NCBI RefSeq assembly: GCF_030817415.1
Contig: NZ_JAUSZI010000003.1
Location: forward strand, 9,163-73,162
Origin: Streptomyces umbrinus
Lineage (GTDB): Bacteria; Actinomycetota; Actinomycetes; Streptomycetales; Streptomycetaceae
DNA: 64,000 nt
Reading direction: 5' to 3'
A program made the position numbers and the translations under genes. Under the pieces are notes generated by a model. The model was not told the DNA's origin. It saw nothing but the letters and a program-made list of their open reading frames with translations, and did not search any database. The first letter of the stretch is position 1. Each line of letters starts with the position of its first letter. Of the stretch, positions 8,354-15,852 are shown in pieces.

Positions 8354-9499
8354 TTATGGGGTGTGGAGGGTGTGGGTGTGGCTGTAGCCGGCGGGTGTGG
8401 GGGTGTACTGGGGGGAGGGGGAGGGGGAGGGTGTGGTGGGGGAGCGGTAGAGGTATCCGATGCCGCGGACGGAGACGATGGATGCGCCGCCGGCGGGTGT
8501 GGCGTCGAGTTTGCTGCGCAGCCGGGAGATGGTGAATTTGACCCGGTCGCGTGCCGAGGGGGCGGGGGTGTTCCAGCCTGCCTGGAGGAGTGTGGTGAAG
8601 TGCTGGACGGTGCCCGCGCGGCGTACGAGGTGGTCAAGGATCCGGAACTCGGTGGTGGACAGGGGCAGGAGGGAGCCCGCGGCCCATGCCTGGTGCTGCT
8701 CGGAGTCCAGGCGGAGCAGGCCGTCGTCGTAGATGTCGTCGTGCCGGCGCTCGGCGGCCCGGTAGCGGTGCAGTACCCGCTCGATGCGGGCGATGATCTC
8801 CCGCGGTTGGCAGGGTTTGGTGATGTAGTCGTCCGCGCCGCTGGTGAGCCCGACGACCGCATCCACACTGTCACTTCGGGCGGTCAGGAAGATGACGGGA
8901 ACATCGCTGACCGTGCGCAGCCGGCGCAGGACTTCGAATCCGTCGGTGTCGGGCAGCATCACGTCCAGCAGGACGAGATCGGGGCGCTGGAGGTAGGCGC
9001 TGCGCAGACCGGCGCGTCCCGTGCCTTCGGCCAGGACCGTGTAGCCGAAGCGGGTGAGGGTGTGTTGCAGTGCGACGCGGACCATCTCGTCGTCCTCGAC
9101 GATCAGCAGCTGTGTCGGGCGGGCGGGTCCCACACCGGGGCGGGCGGGGCCGGCCGGCTGCGCGCGGGGCGTCTGGCTCACCGCCGGTGACGGGACTGCT
9201 CCGATCTCGGTGGCCGGGACGTGCTGGTCCAGCAGGTACTGGGTGGTCATGAGGTGGCAGGCGGAGCAGAGCCGGAAGAGCACCCCGCGCACCGACAGCG
9301 TGTGCTCGGCCGGCCGGGGGCAGCGCCGGCCCGCCAGTTCGACGGTGCAGGGCCCCCCGCCCCGCGCGGCCTGGCGTGCGCGCATCCGCCGCGCCGCCGA
9401 GCGGCAGGTGCTCGAGCAGTACTCCCGAGGGCGCCCCGCCCTGCGTGCCGCGGGCAGCGCCCGGCCGCAGGCGCGGCACGCATCGCTCGGTGCGGACAC
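8354..9499 (-). CDS. OmpR-type response regulator with an N-terminal Cys-rich module
   Basis: With the GTG start at 9,499, chosen because the Cys-rich module begins there and a G-rich site precedes it, the protein has about 381 residues. Residues 8-81 hold eight cysteines (C8, C11, C28, C32, C51, C60, C78, C81) and the motif GRPREYCSS, resembling zinc fingers of plasmid proteins. A receiver domain follows, with an acidic pair at 136-137, phospho-acceptor Asp179 (LVLLDVM), Thr206 and Lys228. A winged-helix OmpR/PhoB output domain (about 260-360) includes STTEFRILDHL and RGIGYLYR. No histidine kinase is adjacent, so it is an orphan regulator. The zinc-finger/receiver fusion is unusual. A perfect inverted repeat lies just upstream. 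Confidence 0.8.
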   Translation of the reverse strand: MSAPSDACRACGRALPAARRAGRPREYCSSTCRSAARRMRARQAARGGGPCTVELAGRRCPRPAEHTLSVRGVLFRLCSACHLMTTQYLLDQHVPATEIGAVPSPAVSQTPRAQPAGPARPGVGPARPTQLLIVEDDEMVRVALQHTLTRFGYTVLAEGTGRAGLRSAYLQRPDLVLLDVMLPDTDGFEVLRRLRTVSDVPVIFLTARSDSVDAVVGLTSGADDYITKPCQPREIIARIERVLHRYRAAERRHDDIYDDGLLRLDSEQHQAWAAGSLLPLSTTEFRILDHLVRRAGTVQHFTTLLQAGWNTPAPSARDRVKFTISRLRSKLDATPAGGASIVSVRGIGYLYRSPTTPSPSPSPQYTPTPAGYSHTHTLHTP

Positions 9500-9525
9500 G
9501 AGCAGTTCCCCCTCTTCTTCTTGAT

Positions 9526-9551
9526 GGAGCACGAAACGCCTTTCGTGCTCC
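9526..9551. promoter_or_regulatory. Perfect 11-bp inverted repeat upstream of the response regulator
   Basis: GGAGCACGAAA and TTTCGTGCTCC are separated by four bases and sit 27-52 bp upstream of the proposed GTG start at 9,499. The position suits an autoregulatory operator or an mRNA leader hairpin. If translation started further upstream, the repeat would be coding. Confidence 0.5.
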
Positions 9552-9671
9552 GGGCCGGGAACGACCGGACGCCGGATTCCTTGGCTGTCGCCTGCGGATG
9601 CTGTTACCTGGAAGCAGGACGTCTGAAACGGTAGGAGGGCCCGGCCGCCGGGAAGCGGCCGGACCCCGGTG

Positions 9672-9935
9672 TCACGGTCGCTCGGGCTTGCCGGCGTCGA
9701 CGACTGTGCCACCCACCGCAGCGAGGGCCCTCGCCGTAACGGCGAGGGCCTGTGCGTCAGTCAGGATCGCGACCGCCTCCACCACACCGAGCACGGTACG
9801 CACCCCTTCCCACCACACCTGCCGTGAAGCACCCACCAACGGCCACCACCTCCGCGACGACCGGGACGCCGCCGGCACGGGCCGCTGCCCCACCGCCTCG
9901 CCTTCCCCGTCCTCCGTGCACGGGTCCTCGCGCAT
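9672..9935 (-). CDS. Possible small hypothetical protein
   Basis: An 87-residue frame starts at ATG 9,935 (MREDPCTEDGEGE) and contains an amphipathic or hydrophobic middle (VRTVLGVVEAVAILT). No family is recognised. A perfect hairpin at 9,726-9,750 (GGCCCTCGCCG / CGGCGAGGGCC) lies inside its 3' part. That is unusual for coding DNA and could instead mean that the region is a terminator. Weak call. Confidence 0.3.
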   Translation of the reverse strand: MREDPCTEDGEGEAVGQRPVPAASRSSRRWWPLVGASRQVWWEGVRTVLGVVEAVAILTDAQALAVTARALAAVGGTVVDAGKPERP

Positions 9936-10433
9936 CGGGATCCTCCTCTCGACGGCGCTCGCGACCTTCGCGGGCCGTCGCGACACGCACGCGCGGTCGA
10001 GCTGCGAGAGGTGTCGCCCGGTGCGGTTTCCACCCGGTGCTGTGGGATGGTGCGCTGTCCACCGTCGCGTGCCGGGCGAGGGGCGGCAAGCACACGCAAT
10101 CAACGTAGTTCCAGCACCGCCGAGGCGCGCGTGCTCGGGGCATCGTTGAGGCCTGCGGGCCAGCAGGCCGGGGGATGACGGCGTCCGGATCGCCACCGCG
10201 GAATGTCTCCCGCTCTGCCGCGGGGGATGACGTCTGCGGGGCGGTGCGCCGGGGGTAGGGGCGCAGGCGGTGAATCACCAGTGACTGGGTGGGAAGCCGC
10301 AACGTGTGGCGGTGAGTTCGGGGAATGCTGGTGAGGGCTCAGCCGCAGAGTTGTCGTTGAGTTCCGGCAGCGTCGGGACTGAACTGGCTGGAGCGGGTCT
10401 GGGTGTCAGTCCCGGCCCCTACGATGCCCCCTT
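9936..10433. other. Intergenic region, no convincing gene
   Basis: No frame with good codon statistics is visible on either strand. The segment 10,213-10,278 resembles 15,621-15,684: both share a GCGGGG...TGACGTCTG core, a TGCGC block and a GCGG...ATCAC end. Confidence 0.5.
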
Positions 10434-10957
10434 ATGGCCGATGACGTGCTCAACTACTCTCAGCCGGGGCCGTTCACGAGCCTGGACGGGACGCAACTGC
10501 AGCTCATCGAGGGGATGCCCAACGACCCTGTGGGCATTTGTGCCGCTGTGCAGCAGCTGGTGATCCAGCCCGGGGATGCCGTGGCGTTAGGGGTCCCTGA
10601 GGGCCGGATCACGGAGAAGAACATCCGGCGGGTCAACGAACTGGTCACCGCGCTGACCGCTCTTGAACCCGTATCTTTGCACCACGCCCGGACGCCCGAG
10701 AAGCGTGTGATCGGCACCTGCCGGCACTTCGCCACCCTTGCCTGCGCAATCTTGCGGGCGCGAGGTATCACCGCCAGGGCCCGGTGCGGTTTCGCCACCT
10801 ACTTCCAGGAGGGACGCGGCGTCGATCACTGGATCACCGAGTACTGGGACGGTGACCAGGCCCGCTGGGTGCGCATCGACACCGAGGTCCTCGGCAGGGG
10901 AAACGTGGACCGTCCGCAGGACCTCGCTCCCGGCGAGTTCCTGTCCGGGGGTGAGAG

Positions 10958-12013
10958 CCCGTGAACAAACTGATCGTTGCGGGTGGGTGGGAATCGGTGA
11001 AGTGACGTGAACGGCCAGGACCTCTTGGTAGCAACTGCGGTGTCGAAGCCCAGTCGCGCCAAGAGGTCCTGTCATGCCGTTGTACGCCCCTGCCATCACC
11101 GCCGTCACCCCGGATGCTCAAGCTGACTGCTCCTGCCTGGCCTGCCGGTTCGGTCACGGCCGCCGTCATCCGGCCCGGTCCCGCCGCTACACCTCGGACA
11201 CCACGGATGCGGAGTGGCAGGTCATCGCGGCGGTGCTGCCGTGGCCGGCCTGGCTGGACGGCAAGGGCGGGCGGCCGGAGGAGTACTGCCGCCGTCTGAT
11301 CGTGGACGCGATCTTCTACGTCGCGGACAACGGCAACAAGTGGCGCAACCTGCCGGGCGACTTCCCGCACTGGCGCACGGTGCACACCATCTTCACCCGG
11401 TGGTGGCAGGACGGAAGCGTCGACGCCATCCACAACGACCTGCGTGACGAGGTCCGCCGGTCCGAGGGCCGGGACACCGACCCGACCGCCGCGGTCATCG
11501 ACTCGCAGTCGGTACGCGCTGCGGAGACGGTCGGCTCCGACAGCCGCGGGTACGACGCGGGCAAGAAGGTGGCAGGCCGCAAGCGCCACGTGATCGTGGA
11601 CACGATCGGCCTGCTCCTGGTCGTCATGGTCACCAGCGCGAGCGTGCAGGACCGCGACGGCGCCCGCCCTGCGCTGACGCACCTGCGTGACCTCTTCGAA
11701 TCGGTCAGCCTGGTCTGGGCCGACGGCGGCTACGCCGGGAAACTCGTCACCTGGGCCAAGAAGAAGCTCCAGTTCACGATCGAGATCGTCAAGCGCAACG
11801 ACGACGTCAAGGGCTTCGTGGTACTGCCACGCAGGTGGGTGGTGGAGCGCACGCTGTCGTGGATCTTCCAGCGCCGCCGCTGCGTACGCGACTACGAACG
11901 GTTACCCGAGCACCACGAAGCCATGGTCAAGTGGTCCATGATCATGCTGATGTCACGGCGCCTGGCGGGCACGAAGGACGCCAAACACCGGAAATGATCA
12001 GTTTGTTCACGGG
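10958..12013 (+). mobile_element. IS5-family insertion sequence
   Basis: The element is bounded by perfect 18-bp inverted repeats, CCCGTGAACAAACTGATC at 10,958-10,975 and its complement at 11,996-12,013. It is about 1.06 kb long and carries one transposase gene. It sits inside the transglutaminase-like gene. A clear target-site duplication is not visible, so the exact outermost bases are uncertain by one to three positions. Confidence 0.9.
11074..11997 (+). CDS. IS5-family DDE transposase
   Basis: This is a 307-residue transposase. After a Cys-containing leader, an N-terminal domain has TDAEWQVIAAVLP and GRPEEYCRRLIVDAIFY. The DDE catalytic core follows: Asp in VIDSQSVRA, Asp in WADGGYAGK, and Glu in WVVERTLSW with the downstream R/K cluster (FQRRRC). 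These are the signatures of the IS5 group (IS1031/IS427-like) common in Streptomyces. The length is full and no frameshift is visible, so the element is probably active or recently so. The start is ATG 11,074, with AAGAGGTC just upstream. A related but distinct transposase remnant lies at 33,454-33,790. Confidence 0.9.
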   Translation: MPLYAPAITAVTPDAQADCSCLACRFGHGRRHPARSRRYTSDTTDAEWQVIAAVLPWPAWLDGKGGRPEEYCRRLIVDAIFYVADNGNKWRNLPGDFPHWRTVHTIFTRWWQDGSVDAIHNDLRDEVRRSEGRDTDPTAAVIDSQSVRAAETVGSDSRGYDAGKKVAGRKRHVIVDTIGLLLVVMVTSASVQDRDGARPALTHLRDLFESVSLVWADGGYAGKLVTWAKKKLQFTIEIVKRNDDVKGFVVLPRRWVVERTLSWIFQRRRCVRDYERLPEHHEAMVKWSMIMLMSRRLAGTKDAKHRK

Positions 12014-12637
12014 GTCTGAGGCATGGGTCCACTACCGCAATGGCTTGATCGATCCGGGCACGTTCGGGGTGAGCGGTACTGATCACGCCTGGGGTTGGGC
12101 CGAGATCAGCGGCAATGCCGTCCGAGACCTTGCCGCTCTCTGCAAGCAGGAGACGTTGCCCTGGGACGAGTGGGGCCGCATGAGCGCGGCGTACGAAGGC
12201 AAGACAGGGCCGGAGTACGACCAGCTGATCGACGCGGTTGCCGATACCTGCGCCAAGGACGACCCACCGGCTCTGATGCATCTGTTCGCCCACCAGGATC
12301 TGGCCGTTCCCCCGCACATGCTCGGGTGAGCAAGGTCGGGGACCGAACACCGAGCTGGTCGACGACCATGTCGTCTCATGCATGCCCGGCCCGTAGGGCG
12401 GGGGTGTTTGTGATGGGTGACGGTTCTTGGCTGAGACGGTGGGGAGGATGCCGCAACTCGAGAGGCCTGCCCGGCGGCTGCGCGACCCTCCCGATGCTCC
12501 CCGCCCGCCCTGCCCTGGCGGGTGTCGGCGGCCAGTAGAAAATCCCCACGTACGGCCAGTTCGATTCCCCAAGTGGCAGTCACACTCAGTAGCCTCGGTG
12601 TCGGCTTGTGCACCTGGCGTATGAAGGGGTTGAGGTC

Positions 12638-13183
12638 GTGGCACGTACCTGGCTGTCCATCCGGGTGGAGTTGGTCTCCGGGCACGGTGCAGACCTGTGG
12701 CCTCGCCCCGGCCGGGTCTTCGCCGCCGCGCGCTCGCACTCCTTCGCCCAGTTCGCCACGGCCATCGACCTCGCCTTCGGCCGCTGGGACCTCGCCCATC
12801 TGCACCTGTTCACGTTGTCCGACGGCGCCCGGGTCAGCCCTCTGGACTGGTGGGACGGCGAGGCCCCGGACGGCACCGTGGATGGCCATGCGACCAAGCT
12901 GAGCAGGCTGCAGGCCGGCGAGCAGTTCGCCTATGTCTTCGACATGGGCGACGACTGGGCCCACCTGTGCACGGTGGCGGAAAAGCGCATCGATCCTCTC
13001 GACGAGCTAGGCGAGGCCCCCGACCGCCCCGTTCCGTACTGGGGTTGGGGCAGCCTCCCGGACCAATACGCACGCCGCTGGGACGGAGACGACGGGGGGT
13101 CGCCGATGCCGAAGCGGCCAGCCCGCGGGCTCAGCGACCTGCCTCCGATCCTGCCGTGGTGGGGCGAGCACCGCCGAGGATGA
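12638..13183 (+). CDS. pRiA4b ORF-3-like protein
   Basis: The product has about 181 residues from GTG 12,638, which is preceded by GAAGGGG; an earlier GTG at 12,608 is also possible. Matches to the pRiA4b ORF-3 family are the opening VARTWLSIRVEL, FAQFATAIDLAFGRWDLAHLHLF in the middle, and the hallmark YVFDMGDDWAHLCTVA. Family members are widespread on plasmids and near transposons; their molecular role is unknown. It follows the interrupted transglutaminase gene by 300 bp in the same orientation, without an obvious link. Confidence 0.7.
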   Translation: MARTWLSIRVELVSGHGADLWPRPGRVFAAARSHSFAQFATAIDLAFGRWDLAHLHLFTLSDGARVSPLDWWDGEAPDGTVDGHATKLSRLQAGEQFAYVFDMGDDWAHLCTVAEKRIDPLDELGEAPDRPVPYWGWGSLPDQYARRWDGDDGGSPMPKRPARGLSDLPPILPWWGEHRRG

Positions 13184-13204
13184 CCTCACGCTGCGTGCAC
13201 GAAC

Positions 13205-13285
13205 TGTCCGCCAGCGGGGAATTGAAGTGGCCATGATGGGGAGCTGAAGTGGCCGCGAGCGGGGAAATCTAACTGGCCGCTGACA
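13205..13285. repeat. IS-end-like remnant with repeated GAAGTGGCC units
   Basis: Within 81 bp there are three degenerate copies of a GGGGA(A/G)(T/C)TGAAGTGGCC-like unit, framed by TGTCC on the left and GACA on the right. Arrays like this are typical of the multi-repeat ends of IS21-type elements. No transposase is present here, so I read it as the scar of a lost element. Confidence 0.45.
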
Positions 13286-13518
13286 GGCGGGGAGGTCGGT
13301 GGTTGCGGTGGCCTTTGCTGTACGTCATCGGGCTGGCTGTCAGGGGGAGTTTTCTGTCGGCCGCCCGTGCGTGTGCCCGGTACGCCTGGTTCGTGGGAGG
13401 AACTGGCTTTCCTGTGGCTGTTGTTGAGGGAGAGTCACGCTGGGCGGGGGTTGGTGCACTACTGGGTGGTGGAGGACGCCGGAGTTGCTGGCGTACGAGG
13501 AGCCCAGGGAGATGACCT

Positions 13519-13761
13519 GTGGAGATAGCGGTGGTTGCGCCGGTGGCCTTGGGGCTGTGTGGTGGGGCGGCGCGTGTCGGCTACCTGTGGATCCGTGCCC
13601 GGGCTGCGGTACGGCTGGCGGAGATAGACGAGGAGGCACTCAGCACCCAGCTGCAGGTACTGCCGCCGGGAAGCCGGATCTCCAGGCGCCGGCCTGGGCA
13701 GAGCGAGACCGTGGTCCAGATCGGTGGCCTGACCGGCAGCCAGGGGGGCCTCGGTGGATAA
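13519..13761 (+). CDS. Small membrane protein of the first ECF-sigma module
   Basis: The product is about 80 residues from GTG 13,519. The N-terminal hydrophobic helix (VEIAVVAPVALGLCGGAARVGYLW) is followed by a basic/polar tail. Its stop overlaps the start of the sigma-factor gene by 8 bp, so the two are translationally coupled. A protein of the same size and layout precedes the second sigma factor (18,345-18,554). It may be a membrane partner of the sigma factor or its regulator; this is inferred from position only. Confidence 0.65.
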   Translation: MEIAVVAPVALGLCGGAARVGYLWIRARAAVRLAEIDEEALSTQLQVLPPGSRISRRRPGQSETVVQIGGLTGSQGGLGG

Positions 13762-14356
13762 CGACACGCGGCCTCCTGCTGCGACGGCCACACCCCTGGT
13801 GCTTGCCCCGGCACGGCAGACGGCGGCAGCGGCCGCCGCTCCCGCCACGCTGTACCCGCCTGCGGGCACCAGATCGCGGGCGGCTTTCGCGCACTGCTAT
13901 CAGCAGCAGCTGACGCCGGTCATCCGTTTCATCATGCGCAACGGCGCGAGCCCGCACGAAGCCGCCGACATTGCGCAGTCCACCTTCGTCCTGGCCTACG
14001 AAGCCTGGGATGCCATCGAACACGCACCCGCATGGCTACGCCGGGTCGCCTACCGCCAACTGCTCAAGGTGCGCCGGGCCAAGGAGCACCCCTGTGCCGT
14101 GCTTCCGGATCTGCCGGGCGGCAGATGCCCGATGGCTGCGGTGGAACTCGGCGAGCAGGAAGCCCGCGTGTATGAGGCCCTGAGCTGGTTGCCGGCCCGT
14201 CAGCGGGAGGTCATGGCATGGACGTTCGACGGCTTCAGCCCTGCCGAGATAGCCCAGGAACTGTCGATAGAGCCCGCTGCGGTACGCCAGAGCCTTGCCC
14301 GGGCCCGGCAGAACTTGAAACGCGCGCTCGGCATCTCGAAAGGCGGTGCACGATGA
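13754..14356 (+). CDS. ECF-type RNA polymerase sigma factor
   Basis: This 200-residue protein starts at GTG 13,754. After an Ala-rich leader, sigma region 2 spans about residues 44-95 (FAHCYQQQLTPVIRFIMRNGAS, AADIAQSTFVLAYEAW). Sigma region 4.2 spans about 135-190 (LSWLPARQREVMAWTFDG, PAEIAQELSIEPAAVRQSLARAR). It overlaps the upstream membrane-protein gene by 8 bp and the downstream partner gene by 4 bp (ATGA). The gene at 18,563-19,126 is a paralogue with the same neighbours. Its promoter targets are unknown. Confidence 0.85.
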   Translation: MDNDTRPPAATATPLVLAPARQTAAAAAAPATLYPPAGTRSRAAFAHCYQQQLTPVIRFIMRNGASPHEAADIAQSTFVLAYEAWDAIEHAPAWLRRVAYRQLLKVRRAKEHPCAVLPDLPGGRCPMAAVELGEQEARVYEALSWLPARQREVMAWTFDGFSPAEIAQELSIEPAAVRQSLARARQNLKRALGISKGGAR

Positions 14357-14724
14357 CATCCCCCTTGGACGGCTATGACCCGGACGGTCCGGCCGACGAC
14401 GCCGCCCTCGATGCCCTGCTCTTCGCAGCGGACGACGCGGTGCTTGACACACTCAATTCCGCTACGGATCTCGATGAGGGATGCGCGAGGATCTTCGCCG
14501 CATCCGTCACCCCTGACCAGGCCCCGGTCCCGTATTTCCTGCGCATCCCCGCAAGCCCGCCCCCCAGCCAGCCGCCCTCCCTGGTCGAGGCCGCCTCTCG
14601 GCTGCCGGCACATGGACCGGGAGCAGACCCACGCAGGAAGGCAGCCGGTCCGGTGGACGCTTCGGCCCAGCACGAGCGGGCCGGCGTCGACGAGGCGAGC
14701 GCCACACGTCAGCGACGGAGATAG
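14353..14724 (+). CDS. Partner protein of the first ECF sigma factor
   Basis: ATG 14,353 overlaps the sigma stop (ATGA). The 123-residue product is acidic at the N-terminus (DGYDPDGPADDAALDALLFAADDA), then Pro-rich and basic. The position matches an anti-sigma or co-regulator, and the equivalent gene at 19,119 has an acidic start containing LLDQLLADHHDQLLHTV. The product is much shorter than its counterpart and lacks membrane helices, so it may be a truncated version. No zinc-anti-sigma HxxxCxxC motif is present. Confidence 0.55.
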   Translation: MTSPLDGYDPDGPADDAALDALLFAADDAVLDTLNSATDLDEGCARIFAASVTPDQAPVPYFLRIPASPPPSQPPSLVEAASRLPAHGPGADPRRKAAGPVDASAQHERAGVDEASATRQRRR

Positions 14725-14812
14725 CGCGATAGCCGCCTGCCAGACCGGGCCGCGGGCCACCGTTTGTCTGGTCGCGGGAGGTTGCTCTGTCGGCTGGTGG
14801 GAGAGTGCGGCC

Positions 14813-15439
14813 ATGGAGATTGCCAACCGCACGCTGACGGCAGACGTGATCGCGGCACTGACGTACTGGCCTGGTGTCGTCTGGGTGGGTCAGAAGAATC
14901 CTCCGGACCCTGTGGATCTCACTGTTCTGCTCCCCTTCTTCAACGAGGTGTTGCAGGAACTTCCCTGGTGGAACCGCGACTGGAAGGTCAGCCACGTCGA
15001 GCCGGGTTTTCCCCTGGAGATCGAGAGTGATCACCACGGTCACCCTTCAAGGTTCACTGAGGTGTCAGTGCCGGGCACGGTTGGGTGCGGCAGTGGTGAG
15101 AGCCTGCCCTTCGTCACGAAGGTCGGGATTGCGGGTGACCAGCTGATCCGGTTTGAGGCCAAGGTCGGCGACGTGGTTATCGGTCCTGCCGTTGCCCCTG
15201 CCGGGCGGCTGGAGCCACATCCGTTCGCACGGGTGCTCACCGGGTTGATGGACCTGCGCGGGATTCCGGTCGGGGTGATGGCAAGGGAAACCGCACGATC
15301 GATGTCCACCATCCACATGCTTCGCAGCGGAAGGCATAACCCGGAGCCGCTTCTTGCCCAGGAGATCGCCAAGGTTCTGGGCATGTCCGAAGAGGACGTC
15401 AGAGTTATTGCTGGACTCGACGACGGAAGTACGCAGTAG
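14813..15439 (+). CDS. HTH-domain protein
   Basis: The 208-residue product starts at ATG 14,813. The N-terminal two-thirds has no recognised domain but is well folded in appearance (ALTYWPGVVWVGQKN, FFNEVLQELPWWNRDW). The last 65 residues form an XRE-like helix-turn-helix: LTGLMDLRGIPVGVMARET, STIHMLRSGRHNPEPLL, AQEIAKVLGM. It is probably a DNA-binding regulator whose N-terminal part senses something. It follows the sigma module in the same orientation after 88 bp. Confidence 0.6.
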   Translation: MEIANRTLTADVIAALTYWPGVVWVGQKNPPDPVDLTVLLPFFNEVLQELPWWNRDWKVSHVEPGFPLEIESDHHGHPSRFTEVSVPGTVGCGSGESLPFVTKVGIAGDQLIRFEAKVGDVVIGPAVAPAGRLEPHPFARVLTGLMDLRGIPVGVMARETARSMSTIHMLRSGRHNPEPLLAQEIAKVLGMSEEDVRVIAGLDDGSTQ

Positions 15440-15783
15440 CTGACAGGCGGCGTCACGATGCGGTGTTGGCACTGCGTCAAGCGACGCTCGCCCTGTTGAT
15501 CACGGTGCGGGCGCCCCTGTCCTCAGGCGGGCTCTTTGCACAGCGCCCGTGGAGCCAGATCAACTCCCTTCCTCGGTAGTGCTCCGGCAGGACCGTGCGG
15601 TGGCTTGCGAACAGCCCCGGCTCCGCTGCGGGGAGTGACGTCTGAGGGCAGTGCGCCTGCGATAAGGGCCTGACGGCGGATCACACGGCCCGGGCCGGAT
15701 CGGGGTCACAAGCGTTACATGCGTCGCTGCGCTGGTGTCGAACTCCTGAGCAGGCGTGTCCTGTTGGTGTGGACGAGGGGCGC
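15440..15783. other. Intergenic region left of the IS21-type element
   Basis: No gene is visible. It contains the second copy (15,621-15,684) of the intergenic repeat found at 10,213-10,278 and ends in GGCGC, the left target-site duplicate of the IS21-type element. Confidence 0.5.
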
Positions 15784-15852
15784 TGTCGGCGTACAAGTGG
15801 TCGTGCACCACCCCGTACGGATGAGAGTGCACCGTTGTTGATGCGGTGAGAG

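Larger units (their letters stand above)
10434..12330 (+). pseudogene. Transglutaminase-like protein gene interrupted by an IS5-type element
   Basis: The first part (10,434-10,957) encodes an N-terminal region and a transglutaminase-like core: Cys96 in GTCRHFATLACA, His132 in VDHWITEYW, and Asp149 in VRIDTEV. These are the expected Cys-His-Asp triad positions. Its frame ends within three codons of the left IS end. Directly after the right IS end, sequence in the matching frame (SEAWVHYRNGL to the stop at 12,330) continues the protein. Joining the flanks without the element restores one frame of about 280 residues. Such proteins are often described as transglutaminase-domain hypothetical proteins; the substrate is unknown. 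The gene is therefore insertionally inactivated, or truncated to a 176-residue form that keeps the triad. Confidence 0.8.
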
